64,000 bases of DNA, taken from Flavobacterium sp. W4I14 (GTDB lineage Bacteria; Bacteroidota; Bacteroidia; Sphingobacteriales; Sphingobacteriaceae). The notes beneath the pieces were generated by a model. That model was not told the origin of the DNA, did not search any database, and saw only the letters and a program-made list of their open reading frames with translations. Positions 18,215 to 26,470 of this stretch are shown here, in pieces (positions within the stretch are counted from its first letter, which is position 1; each line of letters starts with the position of its first letter). The position numbers were made by a program, and so were the translations under genes. The DNA is taken from the NCBI GenBank assembly GCA_030817875.1, contig JAUSZU010000001.1, positions 2,542,001-2,606,000 on the forward strand, written 5' to 3'.

Positions 18215-18706
18215 CTACTTACCCACTACTTTTTTGCATGCTGCACCATTTGTGCTATTGGTACTTTTCTGCATGGCTTGGTAAGCAATTGTTGCAAAGA
18301 TTGCAAATACAATGTGGGCAGGGATACGCTGTAGATAGAAGCGTTTATAATTCATGAGCGGGCTTAATGGATGAACGGCAAATGTTGCTTTCCAGATTGC
18401 AATTCCGATCAGGCCGCTCACTGCGCCCAAACACAGCCCACAGGCTCCTGTAGGTTTTAGGGTTTTTGAATCCCATAACTTAATATATACAGCCGAAAAC
18501 GCAGATCCCATAGCATAGTGTGCAGCCCATGCGGAAACAGATCTGACATGTTTTGGAAGAAAAGGCAATATCCTGCTAATTAAGCCATTTAAACGCTCAG
18601 GCTCTCTAAAGTCTTGGCCTAGTAATGACATTAATGCACTTGATGCTGTCATCATCGTTGTACCGGCAATACTACAGCCGACAGTTTTAACAAGAGGATT
18701 TATCAT
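18215..18706 (-). CDS. Integral membrane protein of unknown function
   Basis: 163 aa from the ATG at 18706; a longer frame would run into the preceding gene. There are about four hydrophobic helices (VGCSIAGTTMMTASSALMSL, AHYAMGSAFSAVY, GACGLCLGAVSGLIGIAIW, IPAHIVFAIFATIAYQAM). The pattern resembles small YagU/DUF1440-like inner-membrane proteins, but this is uncertain. It lies downstream of two small genes on the same strand. Confidence 0.6.
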   Translation of the reverse strand: MINPLVKTVGCSIAGTTMMTASSALMSLLGQDFREPERLNGLISRILPFLPKHVRSVSAWAAHYAMGSAFSAVYIKLWDSKTLKPTGACGLCLGAVSGLIGIAIWKATFAVHPLSPLMNYKRFYLQRIPAHIVFAIFATIAYQAMQKSTNSTNGAACKKVVGK

Positions 18707-18786
18707 ATCTTGGTACTGGTTATATTTTACAAATTCAAGTTTTCTGGTCTCATTTTTAAATTTGAAAAGATAAATGAATAAGGCGC

Positions 18787-19077
18787 TTATTCCATTTCCT
18801 GTTCTGCCAAACCTTCGAGAAACCATCCTGACTTATATTCAAAATCAACGCGCTCGCCCGATCCGTTAATTACATAGCTGGTAAAATCATGGGCTATGAT
18901 GCGTTCATTTTCAAGGTATTTTTTCGCCAAAGCAGCATATTCTTTAACGTTAAGGCCATCCCTGACAATATAATGCGGTTCTCCTGTTTCACTCCAAACT
19001 GTTTCTATCACACCAGATTGGAACCTGTTAGCTTCTTCTGTGGTTATAGGATTGTTTGTTTCGTTAATTTTTGCCAT
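18787..19077 (-). CDS. Small hypothetical protein
   Basis: 96 aa, soluble, with a mixed alpha/beta composition (ETVWSETGEPHYIVRDGLNV, then YAALAKKYLENERIIAHDF). Not recognised. Its start codon lies inside the last 14 bases of the upstream gene, so the two are translationally coupled. Confidence 0.6.
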   Translation of the reverse strand: MAKINETNNPITTEEANRFQSGVIETVWSETGEPHYIVRDGLNVKEYAALAKKYLENERIIAHDFTSYVINGSGERVDFEYKSGWFLEGLAEQEME

Positions 19078-19297
19078 TTTTCTGTTGTTTAGGTGTAACT
19101 AGAATAACAGGTGTTACAATGGATTTGTTCTTCAAATTGAGCATGAAACAGTACAAATCATCTTCGGAAGTGATTTTACAAAGTGCTTCTTCCCAAGTAA
19201 AGATCGCAGACACCGTCGATAAAAATTTTTTTGAAAGATTCCATGTCTGCTGTTTTGGTAGCCAGCCAGGTGAGCTACCGCTATCCTGCTCTTTCAT
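19064..19297 (-). CDS. Small hypothetical protein
   Basis: 77 aa, not recognised, ending in a lysine-rich tail. It overlaps the start of the next gene by 14 bases. Nothing in it indicates a function, and the first residues are of low complexity, so the true start may be later. Confidence 0.45.
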   Translation of the reverse strand: MKEQDSGSSPGWLPKQQTWNLSKKFLSTVSAIFTWEEALCKITSEDDLYCFMLNLKNKSIVTPVILVTPKQQKNGKN

Positions 19298-19319
19298 GTA
19301 TATTTTGTTAGGCTAAAGT

Positions 19320-19520
19320 TTAAATGCCCCGGATCAATGGATTATTATCTGTTTCTTCATTATTATCTTCTTCCTTGGATGCCTCGCTGTGTTCTGGTGC
19401 CTTCTGATCACTGCTGAGACTTCCTTTTCCGGCAATTCCACGGTAATCTGTATTTTCTGGAAGCTCGGTTTCTTTGGGCAAACTGGTCTGGGGAATTTTT
19501 CCTGATAGGTTGTTTTCCAT
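19320..19520 (-). CDS. Small hydrophilic, disordered protein
   Basis: 66 aa without hydrophobic core, rich in Glu, Asp, Asn, Ser and Pro (for example KEEDNNEETDNN). It is one of at least nine such proteins in this window and lies on the same strand as the preceding small genes. The family is unknown. Such proteins often accumulate under desiccation or osmotic stress in bacteria (inference). Confidence 0.55.
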   Translation of the reverse strand: MENNLSGKIPQTSLPKETELPENTDYRGIAGKGSLSSDQKAPEHSEASKEEDNNEETDNNPLIRGI

Positions 19521-19748
19521 AATGTATGATGATTAGTCTATTTTTTATTGAAGATGGCTCTTAAAAAAGAACCTTTACAAAAAAAAATGGTTTTATAATT
19601 TTTACGTTTTTCTAACAGAATTTCTTCGGTCATTTTGCGGTAATAGCAAATTAGCGCCCTTCACCATACGTTTTACCGGATTGTGAAAACTACAGCGAAA
19701 AAAAAATGTTTATGTATTTAAGCTAAAACGAGAAAACATCAATAAAAT

Positions 19749-20234
19749 ATGATCAGCGAAACACTTAAACAGGTGGGCAGAATGCTCATATCAAAAAAAC
19801 TGTCTCTGGCCTTTGCAGAAAGCGCTACCTCGGGCCGTCTGACTGCCGATTTTTCATTAATCGATAATGCCGGAGATTTCCTCAAGGGTGGCGTGGCCTG
19901 CTATGACGCCAGTGTGAAAGAAGCACTATTAAATGTTGACCATGCCCTGATCGAAAAATTCACACCCGAATCTATGGAAGTGACAAAGGCGATTACTGAA
20001 GGGCTTAAATTGCTTATCCCTGCAGATATACATATCGGTATTACAGGGCTCACTTGTCCTGGCGGAAGCGAAACAGCCGAAAAACCTGTAGGTACAATGT
20101 TTGTTTATGCCGTTGGCGGGGACAAACATATATTCTCCGAGCGAATGAACTTTTACGGAAGTCGCGAAGAAATTGTTACAGGAACAGTAGAAAGAACGGC
20201 ACAATTGCTGCAAAATTACCTAACCACCATATAA
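19749..20234 (+). CDS. CinA C-terminal domain protein (NMN amidohydrolase-type)
   Basis: 161 aa, a stand-alone CinA C-terminal domain. The conserved ESATSGRLTADFS segment near residues 23-35 and the FLKGGVACYDASVKEALLNV, GITGLTCPGG and GTMFVYAV motifs are visible. Family members deamidate nicotinamide mononucleotide to nicotinate mononucleotide in pyridine-nucleotide salvage (PncC in E. coli). It lacks the N-terminal molybdopterin-like half of full-length CinA. It precedes a DUF6766 gene by 10 bases. Confidence 0.88.
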   Translation: MISETLKQVGRMLISKKLSLAFAESATSGRLTADFSLIDNAGDFLKGGVACYDASVKEALLNVDHALIEKFTPESMEVTKAITEGLKLLIPADIHIGITGLTCPGGSETAEKPVGTMFVYAVGGDKHIFSERMNFYGSREEIVTGTVERTAQLLQNYLTTI

Positions 20235-20244
20235 ATTATAAGAA

Positions 20245-20922
20245 ATGGCCGACACTAAAAAGTTTCCAAAAAAAACATGGCTTTACAGAAATGGGCTTTC
20301 TGTATTTTTCATTACCATCTTCCTCATTACCCTAGCCGCACAGGCAGTAACTGGCTGGAAAGAGCATAATAGTGAGTTAAATGACCAAAATGCGTTGTCC
20401 ATTTCCTTTACAACCTACCTTCGAAGTGGACACTTTATTTCAGCAACCTTCGAAAATTTCGAGAGTGAGTTTTTACAGATGGCATTGTACGTAGCGCTAA
20501 CGATCTCACTTAGGCAGATCGGCTCGGCGGAGTCTAAAAAACTTGATGAACCTGAAGAAGTAGACCGCGAACCAAAAAGCGCTCCAAATGCGCCATGGGC
20601 AGTAAGAAAAGGTGGATGGATACTGAAGGTTTATTCGCACTCCCTTTCAATTGTATTTGGCCTGCTTTTTCTCATCAGCTGGACAATGCACTTTTATGGT
20701 AGCTGGCAGGATAACAACATAGCACTCAAACTCAAAGGAAAACCGCTTGTGAGCATGACGGAGTATCTTGGTGGACCAAATTTTTGGTTCGAAACCTTCC
20801 AGAATTGGCAGAGTGAATTTTTATCGGTCGCATCCATAGTGATCCTGACGATATTTCTTAGACAAAAAGGGTCTCCCGAATCTAAGCCTGTAGATGCACC
20901 GCATCTGGAAACCGGAAAATAG
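20245..20922 (+). CDS. DUF6766 family membrane protein
   Basis: 225 aa with two repeated halves. Each half has a hydrophobic helix (LSVFFITIFLITLAAQAVTG and LSIVFGLLFLISWTMHF) followed by a YL..G.F...TFENF/WQSEFL motif (FESEFLQMALYVALTISLRQ near 75-95; NWQSEFLSVASIVILTIFLRQ near 183-202) and SAESK/GSPESK. This matches my recollection of DUF6766, a family with no known activity. It is cotranscribed with the CinA-C gene. Duplication within the protein is clear from the sequence. Confidence 0.75.
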   Translation: MADTKKFPKKTWLYRNGLSVFFITIFLITLAAQAVTGWKEHNSELNDQNALSISFTTYLRSGHFISATFENFESEFLQMALYVALTISLRQIGSAESKKLDEPEEVDREPKSAPNAPWAVRKGGWILKVYSHSLSIVFGLLFLISWTMHFYGSWQDNNIALKLKGKPLVSMTEYLGGPNFWFETFQNWQSEFLSVASIVILTIFLRQKGSPESKPVDAPHLETGK

Positions 20923-21122
20923 CCAGGATTTGATACTGATGGCTCTGTTCTGAAAGGCCAGCACTCGGGTATTTAAAAACCGTTCAGGTTTGCGGGAATG
21001 TGACTGTCAATTACAAAGGATGAACATTTATCGCAATTGGCGCGTGAGGCCTATAAAACTCAAAACTGCTGATGTAAATGCGCATTAGCGGAAATTAATT
21101 TTTATGTTATTTCGGAGGTTAA

Positions 21123-21305
21123 TTATTTAATATTGGCTTTTTTGTCTTCATCAGTAGCTGGTTTCTCCTTAAAAGCACCGTTAATGGCATTTTCCCAGAG
21201 AATCTGCTCGTTAAGACGTGATGCCGCCTGATCAATTTCTGCCAGGTGTTTGCCTTTCTTCTTACTTTTACTTTTTGGTTTGTGTTCCATGTGGTTTGCT
21301 GTCAT
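21123..21305 (-). CDS. Small basic hydrophilic protein
   Basis: 60 aa from the ATG at 21305 (or 21290); a longer frame would overlap the upstream gene. The start is strongly basic (KPKSKSKKKGKH) and the rest is acidic-helical (LNEQILWENAINGAFKEKPA). It has no known family. It is the last gene of the minus-strand unit behind the outer-membrane protein. Confidence 0.5.
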   Translation of the reverse strand: MTANHMEHKPKSKSKKKGKHLAEIDQAASRLNEQILWENAINGAFKEKPATDEDKKANIK

Positions 21306-21318
21306 GTCTGTTCTGGAT

Positions 21319-22155
21319 TTATAGCCTGAAAGAAAGCCCGACAAAATAACTTTTCCTTGCATCATGCTGAACGCCATAATTAAGGCCACCGTCAATAAGC
21401 AAATCCTTATACAGTTCATATTGCAGCGCAGCATTCAGAAAGTTTTTTAAGTGGTTATCTTTAAATTCATAGGTATAGTAGGTTTCGATAATTCCATCAA
21501 GCTTTTTAGTAAGCGAGCGTGATATGGTAAGCGTCTGCAAAATCTGGTCGTGGTGCCCAGCGCCTTCCTCGTCCTGTAACCGGTCTGCTTCAACCTGAAA
21601 GCCTAATTTCCAATCATTTCCAAATTTAATACTCATTGGGATGATGATCCCTCCTTCATATTGGCTTTCTTTATCTGCATGGGAAGTCGGAAACTTCAGG
21701 TATGGGAGCAGCGCGATAGCGAATTTTCCTTTATCGTTACCCAATAGATTTTGTTTCAACCTGAGGGTAAGATCACCAAACCCGATGTTCCGATCAAAAC
21801 TGCTTTCAGTATTAAAATCCTTTTTTACCACAAAGCTTTCAAACGTAAGTTGGATGGCTGTCGAATTTGTTAACCCTAGCTTTATATTGGCCTGGTTGAA
21901 AAGGTATTCGTCGCTCCTTCCTGCGTTGCCGTTTTCGCGCTGAAAGCGAACAAGATCGGTTTCAAACTGAAAATGCCCGGCATCAACGGTTTGCGGGCTT
22001 TCGGTTACATCTGGCCGATCGGTTTCCATGTCCCTCAAACTGTCGCCCGGAACTGGCCTGAATAAATGATAAAAGGTTTTTTGCTGGCCGAAAGCCGCAA
22101 TATTGGTAACGCTTAACAGCGCGAGAATTAAGAGAAGATGATATAGTGTTTTCAT
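21319..22155 (-). CDS. Outer-membrane protein, phenol-degradation MetA-like
   Basis: 278 aa from the ATG at 22155 (MKTLYHLLLILALLS). It has a signal peptide followed by a beta-barrel rich in alternating residues, with DRPDVTESPQTVDAGHFQFE typical of the putative MetA-pathway transporter family PF13557. The last strand ends YFVGLSFRL, with a C-terminal Leu rather than the usual Phe. The substrate is unknown. The barrel prediction comes from amphipathic alternation, and family assignment is by memory. Confidence 0.75.
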   Translation of the reverse strand: MKTLYHLLLILALLSVTNIAAFGQQKTFYHLFRPVPGDSLRDMETDRPDVTESPQTVDAGHFQFETDLVRFQRENGNAGRSDEYLFNQANIKLGLTNSTAIQLTFESFVVKKDFNTESSFDRNIGFGDLTLRLKQNLLGNDKGKFAIALLPYLKFPTSHADKESQYEGGIIIPMSIKFGNDWKLGFQVEADRLQDEEGAGHHDQILQTLTISRSLTKKLDGIIETYYTYEFKDNHLKNFLNAALQYELYKDLLIDGGLNYGVQHDARKSYFVGLSFRL

Positions 22156-22212
22156 TTGGTTCTGGAGGACAGGTTTCAATTGCCTTACTGCGATTTAAAC
22201 CTGAAGAGGTAA

Positions 22213-22242
22213 AAAACGCCACACCGGATAGCGTGGCGTTTT
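22213..22242. terminator. Terminator hairpin (YciE gene end)
   Basis: AAAACGCCAC and GTGGCGTTTT form a perfect 10-bp stem with a 10-nt loop, flanked by A and T on both sides. It lies 9 bases downstream of the YciE-like stop codon on the minus strand and should end that transcript. Its symmetry means it could act on either strand. Confidence 0.85.
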
Positions 22243-22251
22243 GCGTGTGTT

Positions 22252-22773
22252 CTAGGCTGTAACACCTGTATTTGCTTCAGTTAAAGCGATTTCTGTCAAC
22301 AGACTATCGGTATCTTTTTCTTCTGCAAGTGTAGCAGCCAGTAACTCTTCGGCCTCAGCATGCTCCATCAGCTTTGCAAAGGTTACAAGTGTTCCGTAAC
22401 TCGCTATCTCGTAGTGCTCCACCTTTTGCGCTGCTGTGATTAGTGCAGCATCAAGCACCTGTGGCTCAGCGCTGAAGCTTTCTATAATCTCATCTGCCTC
22501 TTCCAGAAGACCTTCCATTGCCTTGCACTTTTTACCCCGTGCAGTAAGGCCTATTGAATTAAAAACCTCTTTCAGTCGGTCAATCTGTCCTTCAGTTTGG
22601 GCATAATGCGTTTCAAAAGCATTTTTCAGCTTTTCACTGCCAGCGGCTTCTGAGAGTTTTTTAAGGCCTTTAAGCAATTGCTTCTCCGCACCAAGTATAT
22701 CCCTTAGTTCATCCACAAAAAGTTCATGAAGATGCGCATTTGGCATCTGTACATCATTTTTTTTATTTGCCAT
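22252..22773 (-). CDS. YciE/DUF892 ferritin-like stress protein
   Basis: 173 aa with a four-helix ferritin-like fold. LFVDELRDILGAEKQLLKGL at residues 14-33 and KVEHYEIASYGTLVTFA near 116-132 carry the Glu/His metal-ligand pattern (E and H in EHYEI). E. coli YciE is an RpoS-dependent stress protein whose function is unresolved (known for family). It stands alone, with its own terminator. Confidence 0.9.
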   Translation of the reverse strand: MANKKNDVQMPNAHLHELFVDELRDILGAEKQLLKGLKKLSEAAGSEKLKNAFETHYAQTEGQIDRLKEVFNSIGLTARGKKCKAMEGLLEEADEIIESFSAEPQVLDAALITAAQKVEHYEIASYGTLVTFAKLMEHAEAEELLAATLAEEKDTDSLLTEIALTEANTGVTA

Positions 22774-22972
22774 GTTTTTATAGTTTAATGTTCATCATAA
22801 GAACATTGGCCAACAAAAAAAAGTTTAAAAAATTTAAAGACTTTGCCATCCTTTCAGGCATTTTCACATGGTTTATCTAATAAAAAGAAATATTGGTGAC
22901 CGGGTGCGATTTGTTTTAAGACAAAAAAGCCAAATAGAAACGATTCTGTAAGATTTCCTTTAGCTACGGTCA

Positions 22973-23422
22973 TCACAATTTGCTGGATATATCATAAAAA
23001 GACTTTAAAAAGTCAAGGGCAGCGTTACCCTTTTGAGAATCTTCTTCTAAAAGAAAACCATCTCCGAGGGGAAAAAAGCCAGGCAGTTGTTGGTATTCTT
23101 CGTGTTTTATTGATTTAAAACCCATGGTCCAATCCGGGAAATTGCGTTCTTTTTGAAATGACTCCCTTAATACCAGTACCCCCTGATGCCGTTCGTCTTT
23201 CGCTATCTTTTCGAAAAGTTTTTTCACATTACTTTCACTACCTTCCAGCACCTGCATAAAACGCCCTTCATATTCCGAAAAATATCTTCCTTCCATATAT
23301 AAAAGCATACCTGTAATATCATTTGCCAGGTTATCTACTCTGGATTGGTTGAGTAAGCTGGTAAGATCGTCTACCTGCATTAACGTCCGGGCTTTGCTGA
23401 AATAGATTAAGTGAAATAACAA
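22973..23422 (-). CDS. BLUF-domain blue-light sensor
   Basis: 149 aa, BLUF fold of about 90 residues at the N-terminus with a short helical C-terminus. Flavin-binding residues are present: Y7 (HLIYFSKA), Asn near 31 (RVDNLANDITGML), Q57 (EGRFMQVLEG) and W near 99 (FPDWTMGF). BLUF proteins bind FAD and alter hydrogen bonding on blue light. No output domain is seen, so it must work by protein contact. The loop before Q57 is longer than usual: EGRYFSEYEGRFMQ in place of the common EGRFFQ. It diverges from the Gfo/Idh/MocA gene. Confidence 0.9.
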   Translation of the reverse strand: MLFHLIYFSKARTLMQVDDLTSLLNQSRVDNLANDITGMLLYMEGRYFSEYEGRFMQVLEGSESNVKKLFEKIAKDERHQGVLVLRESFQKERNFPDWTMGFKSIKHEEYQQLPGFFPLGDGFLLEEDSQKGNAALDFLKSFYDISSKL

Positions 23423-23602
23423 GATAAATTAATTTAGTAAAACTGTTTCAAATTATGAATTTATTCTAATCTACCAATTTTAAAGCAAAAGAATAAGCCG
23501 CGCAAAAATGCACCTATTCCAAAACCTTCTGTTTAAAGAAATTGTTTTTTTAGTATCGAACATAAACCACAGCCTATCGGATACGGGTAAATAGTAAAAT
23601 AG

Positions 23603-24733
23603 ATGAAAAAATATAAAGTAGGAATAATCGGTTATGGAGGTTTTGGTAAATTCCTTCATTATTGGTGGGAAAAACTGCCTAACGTAGAAATTGTTGCAAT
23701 TGCAGATCCGCACAAAAATTTTCAATCCGAAGAAAACTTCGTGGTATATCGCGATTGGAAAGAATTGATACAGGACAAAAATATAGACATTGTAAGTATT
23801 GTTACGCCACCGAATTTACATACTGAAATGGCTTGCGCAGCGATGAAGGCCGGCAAACATGTACTGCTCGAAAAGCCCGTGGCAATAAGCGAAGAAGGTG
23901 CGCGGGAGATTATAGAAACGCAAAAGCAGACCGGCAGGGTGATAACCGTAGATCATATGATCCGTTATAACCCCATTATTCAAAATCTCATCAAATTAGG
24001 ACAGGCAGGCACTTTTGGCAAGCTAAGACATGTTGTAGTAAACAACTATGCGCAAGATGAGGCTTTGCCCCAGGATCACTGGTTCTGGAAAACAGAAATG
24101 TCTGGCGGAATATTCGTCGAACATGGGGTGCACTTTTTCGATATCGTGAATGCTATTGGCAATCAGGAATACATTGAGGTGTATGGTTGCACTGATAGTA
24201 GAAATGAAAACCAGCGCGACCGTATGGCTGCGATGGTATTATATAACGAAGGTTTAATTGCGAGCTACTACCATGCTTTTTCCGGACCGGGCTTATTTGA
24301 ACAAACAACGATACACCTTGCCTACGATCTCGCCCGTATAGAAATTGAAGGCTGGATGCCTATGAAAGGGACGGTGAAAGCATTGGTAAACGGCCAGGGC
24401 AAAGTACAACTGGAAAACCTGCCCGGCTGGACCATTACCGAACTCGGCGAATTAAATACTTTGAGAGACGTTTCCCGACCCGAGGGCTGGGGCAGTGAGG
24501 ATCTATCGGCCGAAAATCAAGCCGTAAAAGCCGGCGGAATAACTTACCGGGTAGATGAAATGCTTTCCGGCAATTTTGAAATCCATCAAACCAAGGGTGA
24601 GGTTTATGGAAAATGTGTTCAGTCGATTTTATCAGACGTCATTCAAAAAATAGAAAACAAAGACCATAAACTAACTATAACGATAGAGGACGCCTTCGAA
24701 AGCTTAAAAACAGCTATTCTCGCTTCTCAGTAA
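23603..24733 (+). CDS. Gfo/Idh/MocA-family oxidoreductase
   Basis: 376 aa. The Rossmann motif GIIGYGGFGKF is near residues 8-18 and the family motif HVLLEKPVA near 91-99. The C-terminal alpha/beta substrate domain contains GGIFVEHGVHFFDI. Members reduce or oxidise sugars and inositols with NAD(P). The substrate cannot be told. It is alone on the plus strand, with a divergent BLUF gene upstream. Confidence 0.9.
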   Translation: MKKYKVGIIGYGGFGKFLHYWWEKLPNVEIVAIADPHKNFQSEENFVVYRDWKELIQDKNIDIVSIVTPPNLHTEMACAAMKAGKHVLLEKPVAISEEGAREIIETQKQTGRVITVDHMIRYNPIIQNLIKLGQAGTFGKLRHVVVNNYAQDEALPQDHWFWKTEMSGGIFVEHGVHFFDIVNAIGNQEYIEVYGCTDSRNENQRDRMAAMVLYNEGLIASYYHAFSGPGLFEQTTIHLAYDLARIEIEGWMPMKGTVKALVNGQGKVQLENLPGWTITELGELNTLRDVSRPEGWGSEDLSAENQAVKAGGITYRVDEMLSGNFEIHQTKGEVYGKCVQSILSDVIQKIENKDHKLTITIEDAFESLKTAILASQ

Positions 24734-24899
24734 GTAATTAAGTAACCAGAGAAAGCACATTCCAACAAACTCAACATGATTGACATATTATGCATGCGTT
24801 TCTGCACTGCGATGATTAAAAGTGTATTTGCTCAATTATTGTTTAGCTATTCTAAAAAAATGAATCATCAGCACATATATTTTTTATAGATAAAAAAGA

Positions 24900-25538
24900 A
24901 TGATTGACCTAACTATAGAAATACGCGATATCATTGCCATGTTGGTTTCTGTCATATGTGGCGGCATTATCGGGTTTGAGCGGGAATACAGGAACAAGTC
25001 TGCAGGATTTCGGACCATTATACTGATCAGCCTTGGATCTACGATTTTTACAATAGTTTCCTGGCATGGAACGGGGACTGACGACCGCATTTCAGCAAAC
25101 ATTATAACAGGCATCGGTTTTATCGGTGCAGGTGTAATTTTTAAAGACCGCATATCGGTAAGAGGGCTAACCACTGCTGCTGTTATCTGGACTTCTGCTG
25201 CAATCGGCATGACCGCTGGCGTAGGTTATCACGCGCTTGCGTTTGTGCTCACCATCAGCACCCTTTGCGTATTGGTAATGGTTAGTTATGTTGAAAAAAT
25301 CATATCCGACCTGAAAAAAGAAAGGATGGTTACGATAACTTTCGTTGACAATTCGTTTTCAAGCGTGCTTTTGCTAGAAGAACGCCTAAATAGTACCGAA
25401 GCCAAAATTGAACGTATGGAAGTTTCTAAAGAAGAGGGACGGATAAACGTAGTGTACCTGATAAGGGGTAAAAAGGCCGCCGTGAATAAACTCAGCATGC
25501 TATTGGCTATGGCAGAGGAGGTGGCTAGTTTCTCTTAA
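24900..25538 (+). CDS. MgtC/SapB-family membrane protein
   Basis: 212 aa. About four or five transmembrane helices fill the first 140 residues, including the family signature GGIIGFEREYRNKSAGFRTI (residues 21-40) and GIGFIGAGVIFKDR. A C-terminal soluble ACT-like region (about 140-212) follows. MgtC-type proteins are linked to acid and magnesium stress and to envelope physiology. Confidence 0.92.
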   Translation: MIDLTIEIRDIIAMLVSVICGGIIGFEREYRNKSAGFRTIILISLGSTIFTIVSWHGTGTDDRISANIITGIGFIGAGVIFKDRISVRGLTTAAVIWTSAAIGMTAGVGYHALAFVLTISTLCVLVMVSYVEKIISDLKKERMVTITFVDNSFSSVLLLEERLNSTEAKIERMEVSKEEGRINVVYLIRGKKAAVNKLSMLLAMAEEVASFS

Positions 25539-25871
25539 CTGACACATTTAATGGATAAATCTCAAAATAAAATATCGGATGGAGCAGCCTCCAAAGAAAT
25601 GCATGCCTGAGGTAAGAAAAAGAAAATAGAGCAGGTATAAAATCAATAGCACTGTTCCTTGAAGTAAAATACTTAATCAAAAAAAGGATAAATACGCTTT
25701 ATACGGTTTCATAAAACATGCAGCCGGTAAACGGGGTTATCTCGAGGAACAATGTTATGAGCATACCAGCTCAAAAAGGTGAGAAGCTTTATACTTCTGG
25801 CGTTGTTAGAAATCAAAGGTATACCCCAACCAAAATTAACCTTCAGAAAGAAAGTAAAACAGACCTAACGC
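25539..25871. other. Intergenic stretch with possible gene scrap
   Basis: No convincing gene. One 40-codon frame (about 25665-25790, plus strand) reads YALYGFIKHAAGKRGYLEEQ in part and ends at a TGA, but has no start codon and no known family. It may be the tail of a decayed gene. Confidence 0.25.
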
Positions 25872-26231
25872 ATGAAAAAAATATCGAGAAAAACACACGG
25901 AATAATAGATTACCTATGGGCTGCAATGATGATTGCTGCACCTTTTTTCTTAGGTTTTACCACGGTTATTCCAGCTGCAACCTGTTTTTTTATCGCTGCA
26001 CTTAGTGTCATTCTGCTATCTCTTTTTACAAATTATGAACTTGGTATGTGGAAGAGGTTGCCCATGGCTTTTCATCTGGACATGGACGTTGTTTTAGGAT
26101 TCATCCTGGTTATTTCGCCTTGGCTTTTTGGGTTTTATAACCAGATTTTTTTGCCACACATCGTTATGGGTGCATTTTCCATTGTGGCCGGATTAACCTC
26201 AAACCGCAATTCGATGACTAAAGACGGTTGA
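25872..26231 (+). CDS. SPW-repeat-like small membrane protein
   Basis: 119 aa with about four hydrophobic helices and a second-half SPW motif (VISPWLFGF near residue 80). The first half has the matching IAAPFFLGF (residues 21-29), so two similar halves are visible. The family has no assigned function; it is common next to stress genes. A longer frame starting at 25718 overlaps it in another phase and was rejected. Confidence 0.72.
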   Translation: MKKISRKTHGIIDYLWAAMMIAAPFFLGFTTVIPAATCFFIAALSVILLSLFTNYELGMWKRLPMAFHLDMDVVLGFILVISPWLFGFYNQIFLPHIVMGAFSIVAGLTSNRNSMTKDG

Positions 26232-26470
26232 GGGCGGAAAAAGATCAAGTGTTGGCATTTAAACTAACGATACTGTCGATACAGATGCTAGCCCGGTACT
26301 TTCCATAAAGTTAATACAGTGAACAAGGATGATTACGGAGCACTTCAGCTCCAGGGAAATGTACACAAATTGATTAGGTAAACATCTCCCTAATCCTTTG
26401 GCCGATCAATAGGAATTTCGTATTACCTTTTTGAGCCATTAAAAAATAGTTTTTTATTCCAAATCAAAAT

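Noticed and set aside
18707-18826. Upstream extension of the membrane protein at 18215
   Set aside because: It would overlap the coding end of the preceding small gene, and the start at 18706 gives a proper hydrophobic N-terminus.
25718-26005. 95-codon plus-strand frame before the SPW-like gene
   Set aside because: It overlaps the membrane protein gene in another phase, has a low-complexity N-terminus and no known family; only the gene from 25872 is supported.
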